Of a stretch of DNA of 64,000 nucleotides, positions 29,354 through 40,661 are shown piece by piece. Position 1 is the first letter of the stretch, and each line of letters begins with the position of its first letter. A program made the translations under genes and the position numbers. The stretch covers positions 248,001-312,000 of the forward strand of contig NZ_BSEX01000004.1 of NCBI RefSeq assembly GCF_027922045.1, read 5' to 3'. Under the pieces are notes generated by a model. The model worked only from the letters and a program-made list of their open reading frames with translations. It searched no databases and was not told the origin of the DNA. Source of the stretch: Microbacterium terregens. Lineage in GTDB: Bacteria; Pseudomonadota; Alphaproteobacteria; Sphingomonadales; Sphingomonadaceae.

Positions 29354-30483
29354 TGAAGATCGCCGTCCTGTCCGAAGCCGCTCCGGACGAGCGGCGGGTC
29401 TCCGCCACGGCCGAGACGGTCAAGAAGTTCGTCCAGCTGGGCGCCCGGGTCGCGGTGGAGGCGGGCGCCGGGCGTTCGGCCTCGGTCGCCGACGCCGACT
29501 ATGCCGCCGCGGGGGCGACCCTCGGCAGCCGCGCCGAAGTGCTGGCCGATGCCGATGTCGTGCTGGCGGTGCAGGGCCCGGCCCCCGAGTCGCTCACGGG
29601 CATCAAGCCGGGCGCCTGGCTGGTCGCCGGCCTCAATCCCTTTGGCGAGCGCGCGCGGGTCGACGGCTATGCCGCGCTCGGGATCGAGGCGCTGGCGATG
29701 GAGTGGATGCCGCGCATCACCCGCGCCCAGTCGATGGACATCCTCTCCTCGCAATCGAACCTCGCCGGCTACAAGGCGGTGATCGATGCGGCCGCGGCGT
29801 ACGGCCGTGCCTTTCCGATGATGATGACGGCGGCAGGCACGGTCTCGGCCGCGCGCGTCTTCGTGATGGGCGTGGGGGTCGCGGGCCTCCAGGCGATCGC
29901 CACCGCGCGGCGCCTTGGTGCGCAGGTCTCCGCCACCGACGTGCGCTCGGCCACCAAGGAGCAGATCCAGTCGCTCGGCGCAAAGCCGATCTTCGTGGAG
30001 AATGTCGCCGGCATCGAGGGCGAGGGTTCGGGCGGCTATGCCACCGAGATGTCGCCCGATTATCAGAAGGCGCAGGCCGAACTCGTCTCCAGCCACCTCG
30101 CCAAGCAGGACGTGGTCATCACCACCGCACTGATCCCGGGCCGTCCCGCACCGCGGCTGATCAGCGATGCGCAGCTCCAGACGATGCGCCCCGGCAGCAT
30201 CGTCGTGGACCTCGCCGTCGAGCAGGGCGGCAATGTCGAGGGCGCGGTCGCAGGCGAGGTGGTGGAGCGCCACGGTGTGCGCATCCTCGGCCACCGCAAC
30301 GTGCCGAGCCGCCTCGCCGCCGACACCTCGGCGCTGTTCGCGCGCAACCTCTACAACTTCCTGTCGGCCTATTGGGAGAAGGACGCCGGTCGTCCCGTGC
30401 TCCCGGACGAGGACGAGGTCACCCAGGGCATCCGCCTGACGCGCGGGGGCGCCGTGGTGCACCCCCGGCTGCTCCAGGCCTGA
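29353..30483 (+). CDS. pntAA: NAD(P) transhydrogenase subunit alpha, part 1
   Basis: Soluble NAD(H)-binding domain I of the proton-pumping transhydrogenase. Family blocks: MKIAVLSEAAPDERRVSATAETVKKF, MPRITRAQSMDILSSQSNLAGYKAV, VMGVGVAGLQAIATARRLGA (NAD-binding) and TALIPGRPAPRLI, quoted in parts. Length 376 fits the split alpha1 subunit. Its ATG shares a base with the stop of the small oxidase-like gene. Unusually the alpha2 gene does not follow directly: a deoxyribosyltransferase gene lies between. Confidence 0.95.
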   Translation: MKIAVLSEAAPDERRVSATAETVKKFVQLGARVAVEAGAGRSASVADADYAAAGATLGSRAEVLADADVVLAVQGPAPESLTGIKPGAWLVAGLNPFGERARVDGYAALGIEALAMEWMPRITRAQSMDILSSQSNLAGYKAVIDAAAAYGRAFPMMMTAAGTVSAARVFVMGVGVAGLQAIATARRLGAQVSATDVRSATKEQIQSLGAKPIFVENVAGIEGEGSGGYATEMSPDYQKAQAELVSSHLAKQDVVITTALIPGRPAPRLISDAQLQTMRPGSIVVDLAVEQGGNVEGAVAGEVVERHGVRILGHRNVPSRLAADTSALFARNLYNFLSAYWEKDAGRPVLPDEDEVTQGIRLTRGGAVVHPRLLQA

Positions 30484-30491
30484 CGCCCCGC

Positions 30492-31013
30492 ATGCCCAGG
30501 CGCCTCTATCTTGCCGGTCCCGACGTGTTCCTGGGGCACGCGCCGGCGATCGCCCGGGCCAAGCTCGCCCTGTGCGCCGAGCACGGCTTCGAAGGCATCT
30601 TTCCCTTCGATGTCGAGGCGAGCCCGTCGGCCAGCGGCAGCTTCCAGGAAGGGGTGGCGATTTATCGCGCCAATCTCGCCCTGATGCGCTCGGCCGATGC
30701 GATCGTCGCCAATCTGACGCCGTTCCGCGGGCCGGGAGCCGACGCCGGCACTGCGTTCGAGCTCGGCTTCTTTGCCGCACTCGAGCGGCCGATCTACGGC
30801 TATTCGTCAGCGGGCGAGGATTTCGCGACGCGCATGCGCGCGCTGGTCGGTAACGATGCGGGCGCGGTGGTGGAAGACTTCGGTCACCAGGACAATCTGA
30901 TGCTCGGCGGCGCAGTCGCGTCGCACGGGGAATGGGTGACGGTCGCGGACGGGGATCCGGCGGCAATGGCGGCGTTCGAGGCCTGCCTGCGCGCGATCCC
31001 CGCGAGCCGCTGA
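30492..31013 (+). CDS. Nucleoside 2-deoxyribosyltransferase family protein
   Basis: A 173-residue protein starting MPRRLYLAGPDVF, the phosphate/ribose loop of the family, with DAIVANLTPFRGPGADAGTAFELGFFAAL containing the catalytic Glu (in FELGF). Such enzymes exchange or hydrolyse the base of deoxynucleosides or nucleotides; the exact substrate is uncertain. It starts 8 bases after pntAA and ends 15 bases before pntAB, so it is co-transcribed within the transhydrogenase genes. Confidence 0.85.
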   Translation: MPRRLYLAGPDVFLGHAPAIARAKLALCAEHGFEGIFPFDVEASPSASGSFQEGVAIYRANLALMRSADAIVANLTPFRGPGADAGTAFELGFFAALERPIYGYSSAGEDFATRMRALVGNDAGAVVEDFGHQDNLMLGGAVASHGEWVTVADGDPAAMAAFEACLRAIPASR

Positions 31014-31028
31014 CGAAAGGGCAAGGCC

Positions 31029-31331
31029 ATGGACTTCGTCTCGATCCTGTCGATCTTCGTGCTGGCGTGCTTCGTCGGCTATTATGTGGTGTGGTCGGTC
31101 ACCCCGGCGCTGCACACGCCGCTGATGGCGGTCACCAACGCGATCTCCTCGGTCATCATCGTCGGCGCGCTGGTCGCCGCCGCCGCGGCCGGAGCACCCG
31201 GCGCCAAATGGCTGGGGCTGCTGGCGGTGGTGCTGGCGAGCATCAACATCTTCGGCGGCTTCGCGGTCACCGAACGGATGCTGGCCATGTACAAGAAGAA
31301 GGAGCGGCCGGACACGGCCGCCAGGCACTAG
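31029..31331 (+). CDS. pntAB: NAD(P) transhydrogenase subunit alpha, part 2
   Basis: A 100-residue membrane protein with three to four helices (VSILSIFVLACFVGYYVVW, TPLMAVTNAISSVIIVGAL, LGLLAVVLASINIFGGF) matching the small alpha2 subunit. The TPLMAVTNAISS block is diagnostic. Together with PntB it forms the proton channel. RBS AAAGGGCAAGG-like purines precede the ATG. The gene is separated from pntB by a family A repeat. Confidence 0.94.
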   Translation: MDFVSILSIFVLACFVGYYVVWSVTPALHTPLMAVTNAISSVIIVGALVAAAAAGAPGAKWLGLLAVVLASINIFGGFAVTERMLAMYKKKERPDTAARH

Positions 31332-31333
31332 GT

Positions 31334-31413
31334 CGTCATCCCGGCGAGAGCCGGGATCCATCGTGCGACAGGCGCAGGTGGAAAGATGGACCCCGGCCTT
31401 CGCCGGGGTGACG
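31334..31413. repeat. Intergenic inverted repeat, family A (GTCATCCCGG subtype)
   Basis: The left half has CGTCATCCCGG..CCGGGATCCA (from 31334) and the right half TGGACCCCGG..CCGGGGTGACG (to 31413). Each half is a small hairpin and the halves also pair through GTCA/TGAC and ATCCA/TGGA. It occupies the space between pntAB and pntB, 15 bases before the pntB start, and may act as a partial attenuator. Confidence 0.82.
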
Positions 31414-31427
31414 GAAAGGGGTTCAGG

Positions 31428-32945
<1,518 letters not shown>

Positions 32946-33019
32946 TACTGTCCCGCTTCTATGCCAGACAAGGCTCCATAGCGGATGCTTAACGTCCGGT
33001 ACATGGTTGGGGGCCTGTC

Positions 33020-34021
33020 ATGCTTGGATCGTCTTCCCACGCGTTCGGGTCTCCGGCGGATGCCCCGAGCCGCGCACAGGGCTTTCATCACCCCGCGGCC
33101 CTCTTCATCGTCGCCCATGATGCCTCCGGAGCCCAAGCGGCAGCAGACGCGGCAGCGCTGGCCGGCGCGCACGTGATCGGACGCGGTGGCTTCGGCGACC
33201 TGCCGCGGCCATCGGACCTGCCTGGGCACGACATCCTGTTGATCGAGGCCGCACCGGCGTCACCCACCGAACTGGAAGCGCTGCTGCAGTGGGGCGAGGA
33301 GATCCGCGCCTGGGTCGGCTCTCGGCTGATCGTCTGCTTCACGCCGGCACAACTGGACCAGGCCGTGGCCCAGACGTCCGTCGCGGGCGTGCAGATGCTG
33401 TGCGCCCCGGACGTGTCCGAGCGAGTCTCTGCGCTCGCGATCGCGGGATGCCGGCCGACGATCCAATATGCCGGTGCGACCGAGACAGACGGCGAACGCA
33501 TCCGGCGGCTGAGTGAAGAAGTCGCCCGCATTGCCGAGGCGTTGACGCGCCTCACCTTCGCGAGCGCGAAGGGACAGGCGCAGGAGCGCGACGGCTACAG
33601 TGCCGAACCGGAGCTGCTGGACGGCTCCGGCTCGGATACGGGTGGCACGGCCAAGCTATCGGAGGAGGAACCGCTGCCGCAGCCGGGCGCGATCCGCGCG
33701 GAGATCCGTGCGCGCCGGCTGCGAGAGCAGTTCTTCGATGCGCAGCTGTTCGCGGACCCGGCCTGGGACATGCTGCTCGACCTGATGGCCGCGCGCCTGG
33801 AGCGGGTATCGGTATCGGTCTCCAGCCTGTGCATCGCTGCCGCGGTCCCGCCGACGACGGCGCTACGCTGGATCACGACGATGATCGAAGCCGGACTGTT
33901 CGAACGGGAGGACGACCCGCTGGACCGCCGCCGCGCCTATATCGCGCTCACGAACAAGGCGTTCGAAGGGATGCGGAACTATGCAGCGGCCGCGCGCCGG
34001 CTGGGCCTTCGCGTCTTTTGA
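33020..34021 (+). CDS. Winged-helix (MarR-like) regulator with N-terminal receiver-like domain
   Basis: A 333-residue protein. The first 150 or so residues alternate strands and helices like a degenerate receiver (LFIVAHDASGAQAA, DILLIEAAPAS, SRLIVCFTPAQL, VQMLCAPDVSERVSALA) but lack an obvious acidic pocket and Lys. A coiled segment (ERIRRLSEEVARIAEAL) leads to a winged helix with SSLCIAAAVPPTTALRWITTMIEAGLF and DDPLDRRRAYIALT, the MarR-type helix and wing. Ligand and targets are unknown. It stands alone, 74 bases past pntB. Confidence 0.72.
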   Translation: MLGSSSHAFGSPADAPSRAQGFHHPAALFIVAHDASGAQAAADAAALAGAHVIGRGGFGDLPRPSDLPGHDILLIEAAPASPTELEALLQWGEEIRAWVGSRLIVCFTPAQLDQAVAQTSVAGVQMLCAPDVSERVSALAIAGCRPTIQYAGATETDGERIRRLSEEVARIAEALTRLTFASAKGQAQERDGYSAEPELLDGSGSDTGGTAKLSEEEPLPQPGAIRAEIRARRLREQFFDAQLFADPAWDMLLDLMAARLERVSVSVSSLCIAAAVPPTTALRWITTMIEAGLFEREDDPLDRRRAYIALTNKAFEGMRNYAAAARRLGLRVF

Positions 34022-34042
34022 GATGCGTCGTGCCGGCCGGCG

Positions 34043-35482
34043 CTAGCCGAAGGCCGGGAGGCGCAGCCGCACGAGCAATCCGCCCAGGTCCTCGCTCTCT
34101 TCCAGCGTGACCGTGCCTTCGTAGATTTCAGCCACGTCCCGCACGATCGCGAGGCCAAGGCCGGTGCCCGGCTTGCCGCTGTCCAGCCGGACGCCGCGGT
34201 CGAAGATGCGCTGGCGATCGGCCTCCGGAATGCCGACGCCGTCGTCCTCGACCAGGATCTCGGCAAAGCCCATGTCCGCGCGCACCGTCACGAACACGCT
34301 GCCGCCGCCGTATTTGGCGGCGTTCTCGACCAGGTTGCCCAGGATCTCGTCCAAATCCTGACGTTCGATCCGCGCGATGAGATCGCGCGCGCCATCCACA
34401 TCGACCCGCACGTTGGGATAGAGCCGGCTGACCGCGCGCTCGACCGCCTCCACCGACGGCCACACTTCGGCGCGGCTGTGGGCGCTGCCGCGACGTCCCA
34501 CCGCACGCGCGCGGGCGAGGTGATGGTCGACCTGCCGGCGCATCGTGCGCGCCTCGCGGATCACCGTCGCCGCCAGATCGTCCTGCCCGGCCGCCGCGGC
34601 GTTCATGATGACGGTCAGCGGCGTCTTGAGCGCATGGGCGAGGTTTCCGGCGTGACGCCGCGCCTCCTCCGCCTGCCGGTCGTTGTGCTCGACGAGCGCG
34701 TTGAGCTCCTCGACCATCGGCGCGACCTCGGCGGGCATCGCGCCCTCCAGCCGCGCCGCCTCACCGCTGCGCAGCCGGGCAATGGCGTAGCGCAGCTTGC
34801 GCAAGGGCAGCAGGCCGTACCAGGTCTGCAGCGCCGCCATCACGATCAGCCCCAGCCCCAGCAGCAGGAAGCTGCGGATCAGCGTACGGCGCAGCGCGTC
34901 GATCTGCGCGTCCAGCACGTCGCGCGACTCCGCCACCTGGAAGCGCCAGCGCACCGGCGATCCCGGCAGCGTCAGGTCGCGCTCGACGATGCGCAGCTTC
35001 TCGTCCGGGAAGGCATTGCTGTCGTAGGTGTGGATTTCCTTGTCGTGATGCGGGTCGCCCTCGGGCAGCTTGCGATCCCACAGCGACCGCGACGGAAACG
35101 GCTCGAAGCCCTTGCCGCTTACCTGCCAGTAGAGGCCGGAACCGGGCTCCAGGAAGCGCTGGTCCCCCAGGTTGCGGTTGAACACGACTTCGCCGTCCGA
35201 CCCGATCTCGGCCGTGACGATCATCGAGGTCAGCAGATAGTCGAGCTGGTCGTCGAAATTGCGCGTGATCGCCGAAGTCAGCACCCGGTCGAGCGCGAAA
35301 CCACCGCCGGACAGCAGCACCAGGATCCATACCGCCGCGATCAGGATCATGCGGCGGCTGAGCGAGCCCGTCACCCGCACATAGCTGCGCGGCGGCGGGT
35401 CGCCCGGGCCCGGCTGCACCGGCGTGGCCGCCTTGTCGTGGCGCGCAGCCCAGGTGTCGAGTAGGCCGCCCCAGGGCCTCAT
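34043..35482 (-). CDS. Sensor histidine kinase (PhoQ/EnvZ-like layout)
   Basis: Two membrane helices (about 44-66 and 203-222) flank a 135-residue periplasmic sensor. A HAMP-like region leads to the phospho-acceptor His283 in NLAHALKTPL, then N box ILGNLVENAAKYG, G1 VEDDGVGIP and G2 GTGLGLAIVRDVA. The length is 479. It is the last gene of a PepSY / response regulator / kinase operon and is probably the partner of the regulator just upstream (28-base gap). The signal is not evident; PepSY-linked systems of this type often sense envelope or metal conditions. Confidence 0.88.
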   Translation of the reverse strand: MRPWGGLLDTWAARHDKAATPVQPGPGDPPPRSYVRVTGSLSRRMILIAAVWILVLLSGGGFALDRVLTSAITRNFDDQLDYLLTSMIVTAEIGSDGEVVFNRNLGDQRFLEPGSGLYWQVSGKGFEPFPSRSLWDRKLPEGDPHHDKEIHTYDSNAFPDEKLRIVERDLTLPGSPVRWRFQVAESRDVLDAQIDALRRTLIRSFLLLGLGLIVMAALQTWYGLLPLRKLRYAIARLRSGEAARLEGAMPAEVAPMVEELNALVEHNDRQAEEARRHAGNLAHALKTPLTVIMNAAAAGQDDLAATVIREARTMRRQVDHHLARARAVGRRGSAHSRAEVWPSVEAVERAVSRLYPNVRVDVDGARDLIARIERQDLDEILGNLVENAAKYGGGSVFVTVRADMGFAEILVEDDGVGIPEADRQRIFDRGVRLDSGKPGTGLGLAIVRDVAEIYEGTVTLEESEDLGGLLVRLRLPAFG

Positions 35483-35509
35483 TGCAACGCTGCCTTCATC
35501 GGCCCCGCA

Positions 35510-36190
35510 TCACGCGATCGGCGCAGGCGCGCCCGGCTCGTCGAGGCTGTAGCCAAGGCCGCGGATGGTGGTGATCACGTCCGAGCCCAGCTTCTTGCGG
35601 ATGCGCGTCACGAACACCTCGATGGTGTTCGAATCGCGATCGAAATCCTGGTCGTAGATATGCTCGATCAGTTCGGTGCGGCTGACCACCTTGCCCTTGT
35701 GGTGGATCAGGTAGCTCAGCAGCTTATATTCCTGCGCGGTGAGCTTCACCGGCTCGCCCGCCTTGGTGACCTTGCCCGATCGCGTGTCGAGGCGGATGTC
35801 GCCCGCGACCAGCTCGGCCGAGGCGTTGCCCGACGCGCGGCGGATCAGCGCGCGCAGCCTGGCGATCAGCTCCTCGGTCTGGAAGGGCTTGGCGACATAG
35901 TCGTCGGCGCCGGCGTCGAGCCCCGCCACCTTGTCGGACCAGCTGTCGCGCGCCGTGAGCACAAGAACGGGTGCGGTGCGCCCTTCCTTGCGCCAGCGAT
36001 CGAGCACGGTCAGCCCGTCGACCTCGGGCAGGCCGAGATCGAGGATGATCGCGTCATAGGTTTCGGTGGAGCCCAGGAAGTGCCCCTCCTCGCCATCGGT
36101 GGCGAGGTCCACGGCATAGCCGGCGCCCTCCAGCGTGGCCCGCAGCTGGCGGCCCAGATTCGGTTCGTCCTCGACGATCAGAACGCGCAT
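35510..36190 (-). CDS. OmpR/PhoB-family response regulator
   Basis: Receiver with phospho-acceptor Asp51 (IILDLGLPEVDG), conserved Thr (VLTARD) and Lys (YVAKPF), then a winged-helix DNA-binding domain (LTAQEYKLLSYLIHHKGKVVSRTELIEHIY and VTRIRKKLGSDVITTIRGLGYSL, in parts). 226 residues. ATG 36190 is chosen: AGGG sits at a good distance, while the GTG two codons earlier lies too close to it. It is encoded between the PepSY gene and the kinase. Confidence 0.92.
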   Translation of the reverse strand: MRVLIVEDEPNLGRQLRATLEGAGYAVDLATDGEEGHFLGSTETYDAIILDLGLPEVDGLTVLDRWRKEGRTAPVLVLTARDSWSDKVAGLDAGADDYVAKPFQTEELIARLRALIRRASGNASAELVAGDIRLDTRSGKVTKAGEPVKLTAQEYKLLSYLIHHKGKVVSRTELIEHIYDQDFDRDSNTIEVFVTRIRKKLGSDVITTIRGLGYSLDEPGAPAPIA

Positions 36191-36211
36191 TTCCACCCTT
36201 TCGCGAAGGCT

Positions 36212-36541
36212 CTATTTTCCCGTCCGGCCAACGATTTCACCGGTGCGGCCGTCGACATCGACCCAGATCACGGCTCCATCGCGCAGGAACTTGAGCGTGT
36301 AAATGGCAGTGCCGGCATCGAAGTCGAAGCCCAGATATTGTGCGCCACGGATCTTGCCGGTGACCCGCCGCTCGATCTCGCGCAGGGGCAGGATGCGGCC
36401 CTGCTTGCGGCCTTCCATCGCCGCTTCCTGGTCGCCACGATGGCGTTGCATGCCGGCCACGGGCGCAGCATCCGCTGCCACAGGCAGCAGTGCGCACACG
36501 CAGAGACCGGCTCGAACCAACATCTTCATGCTGGTTGGCAT
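36212..36541 (-). CDS. PepSY-domain exported protein
   Basis: A 109-residue protein with a signal peptide (MLVRAGLCVCALLPVAADA, cut near residue 25) and one PepSY domain (ILPLREIERRVTGKIRGAQYLGFDFDAGTAIYTLKFL then WVDVDGRTGEIV, in parts). PepSY proteins are periplasmic inhibitors or sensors that often sit with two-component systems; here it is the first gene of the operon, 21 bases before the regulator. The start may be this ATG or the one at 36529; neither has a clear ribosome site. Confidence 0.82.
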   Translation of the reverse strand: MPTSMKMLVRAGLCVCALLPVAADAAPVAGMQRHRGDQEAAMEGRKQGRILPLREIERRVTGKIRGAQYLGFDFDAGTAIYTLKFLRDGAVIWVDVDGRTGEIVGRTGK

Positions 36542-36639
36542 AGGGGGAGCGCGTTGAATAGCCTATGAATATGGCCGGGCGGGCAAGTGTTGCACGGCGG
36601 CAACTTGCCCCGTCCGCAGCGGCCGCCTACCTGCCGCCC

Positions 36640-38415
<1,776 letters not shown>

Positions 38416-38422
38416 TCGCCCC

Positions 38423-38446
38423 ATGCTCCTGCGCAGGCAGGAGCAT
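38423..38446. repeat. Short palindrome, half of a family A repeat
   Basis: A single 24-base arm, ATGCTCCTGCGCAGG followed by CAGGAGCAT, which is itself a hairpin (GCTCCTGC/GCAGGAGC). It corresponds to one arm of the copies at 4563 and 25735 without the second arm. It lies between the convergent uup and DUF815 genes. Confidence 0.85.
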
Positions 38447-38451
38447 AGATG

Positions 38452-39270
38452 CTACAATGCGCGCCCGTGCCGGCCCGCCAGGTCGGTGACATACTGCCAC
38501 GCGATGCGGCCCGAGCGGCTGCCACGGCGCGTCGCCCAGCCTACCGCGTCGGTGGGATCGAACGGCAGGTCGTGGGTCGCGCAATAGCCGGCGACGATCG
38601 CCAGATAGGCGTCCTGATCGACGACATGGAATCCCAGGCTCAGCCCGAAGCGATCGGCGAGCGCCAGGCTGTCGTCGACCGAATCGCGCGGGTTGATCGC
38701 GCTCGCCTGCTCGGCCAAGTCGCGCGGCATCAGGTGGCGGCGGTTGGAGGTCACCACCAGCCGTGCGTTTGCGGGCCGCGCCTCCGCCCCGCCCTGGAGC
38801 AGGGAGCGCAGCGCCCTCGCCTCGCCCGGATGCTCGAAGCCGAGGTCGTCCAGGAAGATCGCAAACGCCCGCCCCGCATCGGCAATGGCCGCGAACAGCG
38901 CCGGCAGCGTCTCCAGCCGCGGCGTCACCACCTCGATCAGCGCCAGCGCCGCACCTTCCGCCTGCACGGCGCCGACGGCGCTCTTCACCAGCGCCGACTT
39001 GCCGGTCCCGCGCGCACCCCACAGCAGCACGTCCTGTGCCGCGATGCCGCCGGCCAGCCGCTGGAGGTTCGCAACGAAGCTCGCCTTCTGCGCCTCCATG
39101 CCCGACAGCAGCGCGATCGGCAGCGGATCGAACGCGCGCGCGGCCTTCAGCACCGTTCCGTCCCACAGATAGGCGGGATGGGCGAGCGGATCGGCAGCGT
39201 GCGGCGGCGTCGGCGCGAGCCGTTCGAGCGCAGCGGCGATCCGCGCCAGCGTGTCGGGATGGGCGTCCAT
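38452..39270 (-). CDS. DUF815 family AAA+-like ATPase
   Basis: A 272-residue protein with Walker A GARGTGKS (85-92), Walker B-like AIFLDDLGF and sensor VVTSNRRHLMPR. The rest matches DUF815 (LLWGARGTGKSALVKS; LADRFGLSLGF). Function is unknown; related to the DnaA/IstB type of ATPase. It lies 38 bases past the prsR start-side neighbour and is transcribed in the same direction as prsR, downstream of it. Confidence 0.88.
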   Translation of the reverse strand: MDAHPDTLARIAAALERLAPTPPHAADPLAHPAYLWDGTVLKAARAFDPLPIALLSGMEAQKASFVANLQRLAGGIAAQDVLLWGARGTGKSALVKSAVGAVQAEGAALALIEVVTPRLETLPALFAAIADAGRAFAIFLDDLGFEHPGEARALRSLLQGGAEARPANARLVVTSNRRHLMPRDLAEQASAINPRDSVDDSLALADRFGLSLGFHVVDQDAYLAIVAGYCATHDLPFDPTDAVGWATRRGSRSGRIAWQYVTDLAGRHGRAL

Positions 39271-39308
39271 CCGCCCGCGCTACCCGCGCCCGATGGCGTC
39301 AGGCAAGC

Positions 39309-40661
39309 TCACGGCTGCAAGTCATAGGCCTTCATCAGGTCGTAGAGCGTCGGCCGGCTGATCCCCAGCAGCCGCGCGGTGCCGGAAATGTTCCCCTGCG
39401 CCCGCGCCAGCGCATGGCGGATGGCGCGGCGGTCCGCCTCTTCGCGGATCGCCTTCAGGTTGATCGGCTCGGCCTCGCCATGGTCGAGGTCCAGGTCTGC
39501 GGCGGTGACCTGCTTGGCGTCCGCCATGATGACGGCGCGCTTCACCCGGTTCTCCAACTCGCGCACGTTGCCCGGCCAGTTCCAGGCATCGATCGCGGCC
39601 AGAGCATCGGGTGCGAAGCCGGTCACCCCTGCGTTCATCTGGCGCGCATAGCGGCGCAGGAAATGCCGCGCGAGCAGCCCGGCGTCCCCCGGCCGTTCGG
39701 CCAGCGACGGGATCCGCACCACAATCTCCGCCAGGCGATAGTAGAGGTCCTCGCGAAAGCGTCCGTCCGCCACCATCGCGTCCAGGTCCTGGTGGGTCGC
39801 GCAGACGATGCGCGTGTCCACCGGGATCGGCTTGCGCCCGCCAATCCGCTCGATCACCCGCTCCTGCAGGAAGCGCAGCAGCTTCACCTGCAACGGCAGC
39901 GGCACGTCGCCGATCTCGTCCAGGAACAGCGTCCCGCCCTGCGCAGCCTCGATCTTGCCCGCGGTGGTCTTGATCGCGCCGGTGAAGGCGCCTTTCTCAT
40001 GCCCGAACAGCTCGCTTTCGAGCAGGGTCTCCGGGATCGCCGCGCAGTTGATGGCGACGAACGCCCCCTTTGCGCGCGGGCTCGCGTCATGCAGCCCGCG
40101 CGCCAGCAGTTCCTTGCCGGTGCCCGACGCCCCCAGCAGCAGCACCGACACGTCGGCCGGCGCCACCCGCTCGATGGTTCGCGTGACCTTGAGCATCTCC
40201 GGCGCGGCGGTGAGCATGCCGCCCAGCGCCGTCTCGCCCTCGATCCGCGCCGCCAGGCGTCGGTTCTCCGCCTCCAGCGCATGGACGTGGAACGCGCGCG
40301 CGACGATCAGCCCCAGCGTGTCGATGTCGATCGGCTTGGAGTAGAAATCGAACGCCCCCATCGCGATCGCCTTGAGCGCGCTTTCGCGGGCGCCGTGGCC
40401 GGATGCGACGATGATCTTGGTGTCGGGCTTCAGCGCCAGCATCGCCTCCAGCGTGGCGAACCCCTCGGTGGTGCCGTCCGGGTCGGGCGGCAGCCCCAGG
40501 TCGAGCGTCACTACCTGGGGCTCCTCGGCCCGGAGCGCCGCGAGCGCCGCCGCACGGTCGCCCACTGCCGTGATCGCATAGCCCTCATAGGCCCAGCGCA
40601 GCTGCCGCTGGAGGCCCAGGTCGTCCTCGACGATCAGCAGCCGTCGCATCTCGGCGCTCAT
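39309..40661 (-). CDS. prsR: XrtA/PEP-CTERM response regulator PrsR
   Basis: Sigma-54 activator of 450 residues. The receiver has Asp54 (VVTLDLGLPPDPDG) and Lys in YSKPIDIDTLGL; the AAA+ domain has GASGTGKE, an intact GAFTGA loop and GGTLFLDEIGD; the Fis-type helix-turn-helix is ISGTARLLGISRPTLYDLMKAY. The LGLPPDPDGTTEGF insert after the phospho-site is characteristic of PrsR. It controls exopolysaccharide and PEP-CTERM protein genes in XrtA systems. Its start overlaps the prsK stop (ATGA). The first or fifth codon (both Met) may be the start. Confidence 0.92.
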   Translation of the reverse strand: MSAEMRRLLIVEDDLGLQRQLRWAYEGYAITAVGDRAAALAALRAEEPQVVTLDLGLPPDPDGTTEGFATLEAMLALKPDTKIIVASGHGARESALKAIAMGAFDFYSKPIDIDTLGLIVARAFHVHALEAENRRLAARIEGETALGGMLTAAPEMLKVTRTIERVAPADVSVLLLGASGTGKELLARGLHDASPRAKGAFVAINCAAIPETLLESELFGHEKGAFTGAIKTTAGKIEAAQGGTLFLDEIGDVPLPLQVKLLRFLQERVIERIGGRKPIPVDTRIVCATHQDLDAMVADGRFREDLYYRLAEIVVRIPSLAERPGDAGLLARHFLRRYARQMNAGVTGFAPDALAAIDAWNWPGNVRELENRVKRAVIMADAKQVTAADLDLDHGEAEPINLKAIREEADRRAIRHALARAQGNISGTARLLGISRPTLYDLMKAYDLQP

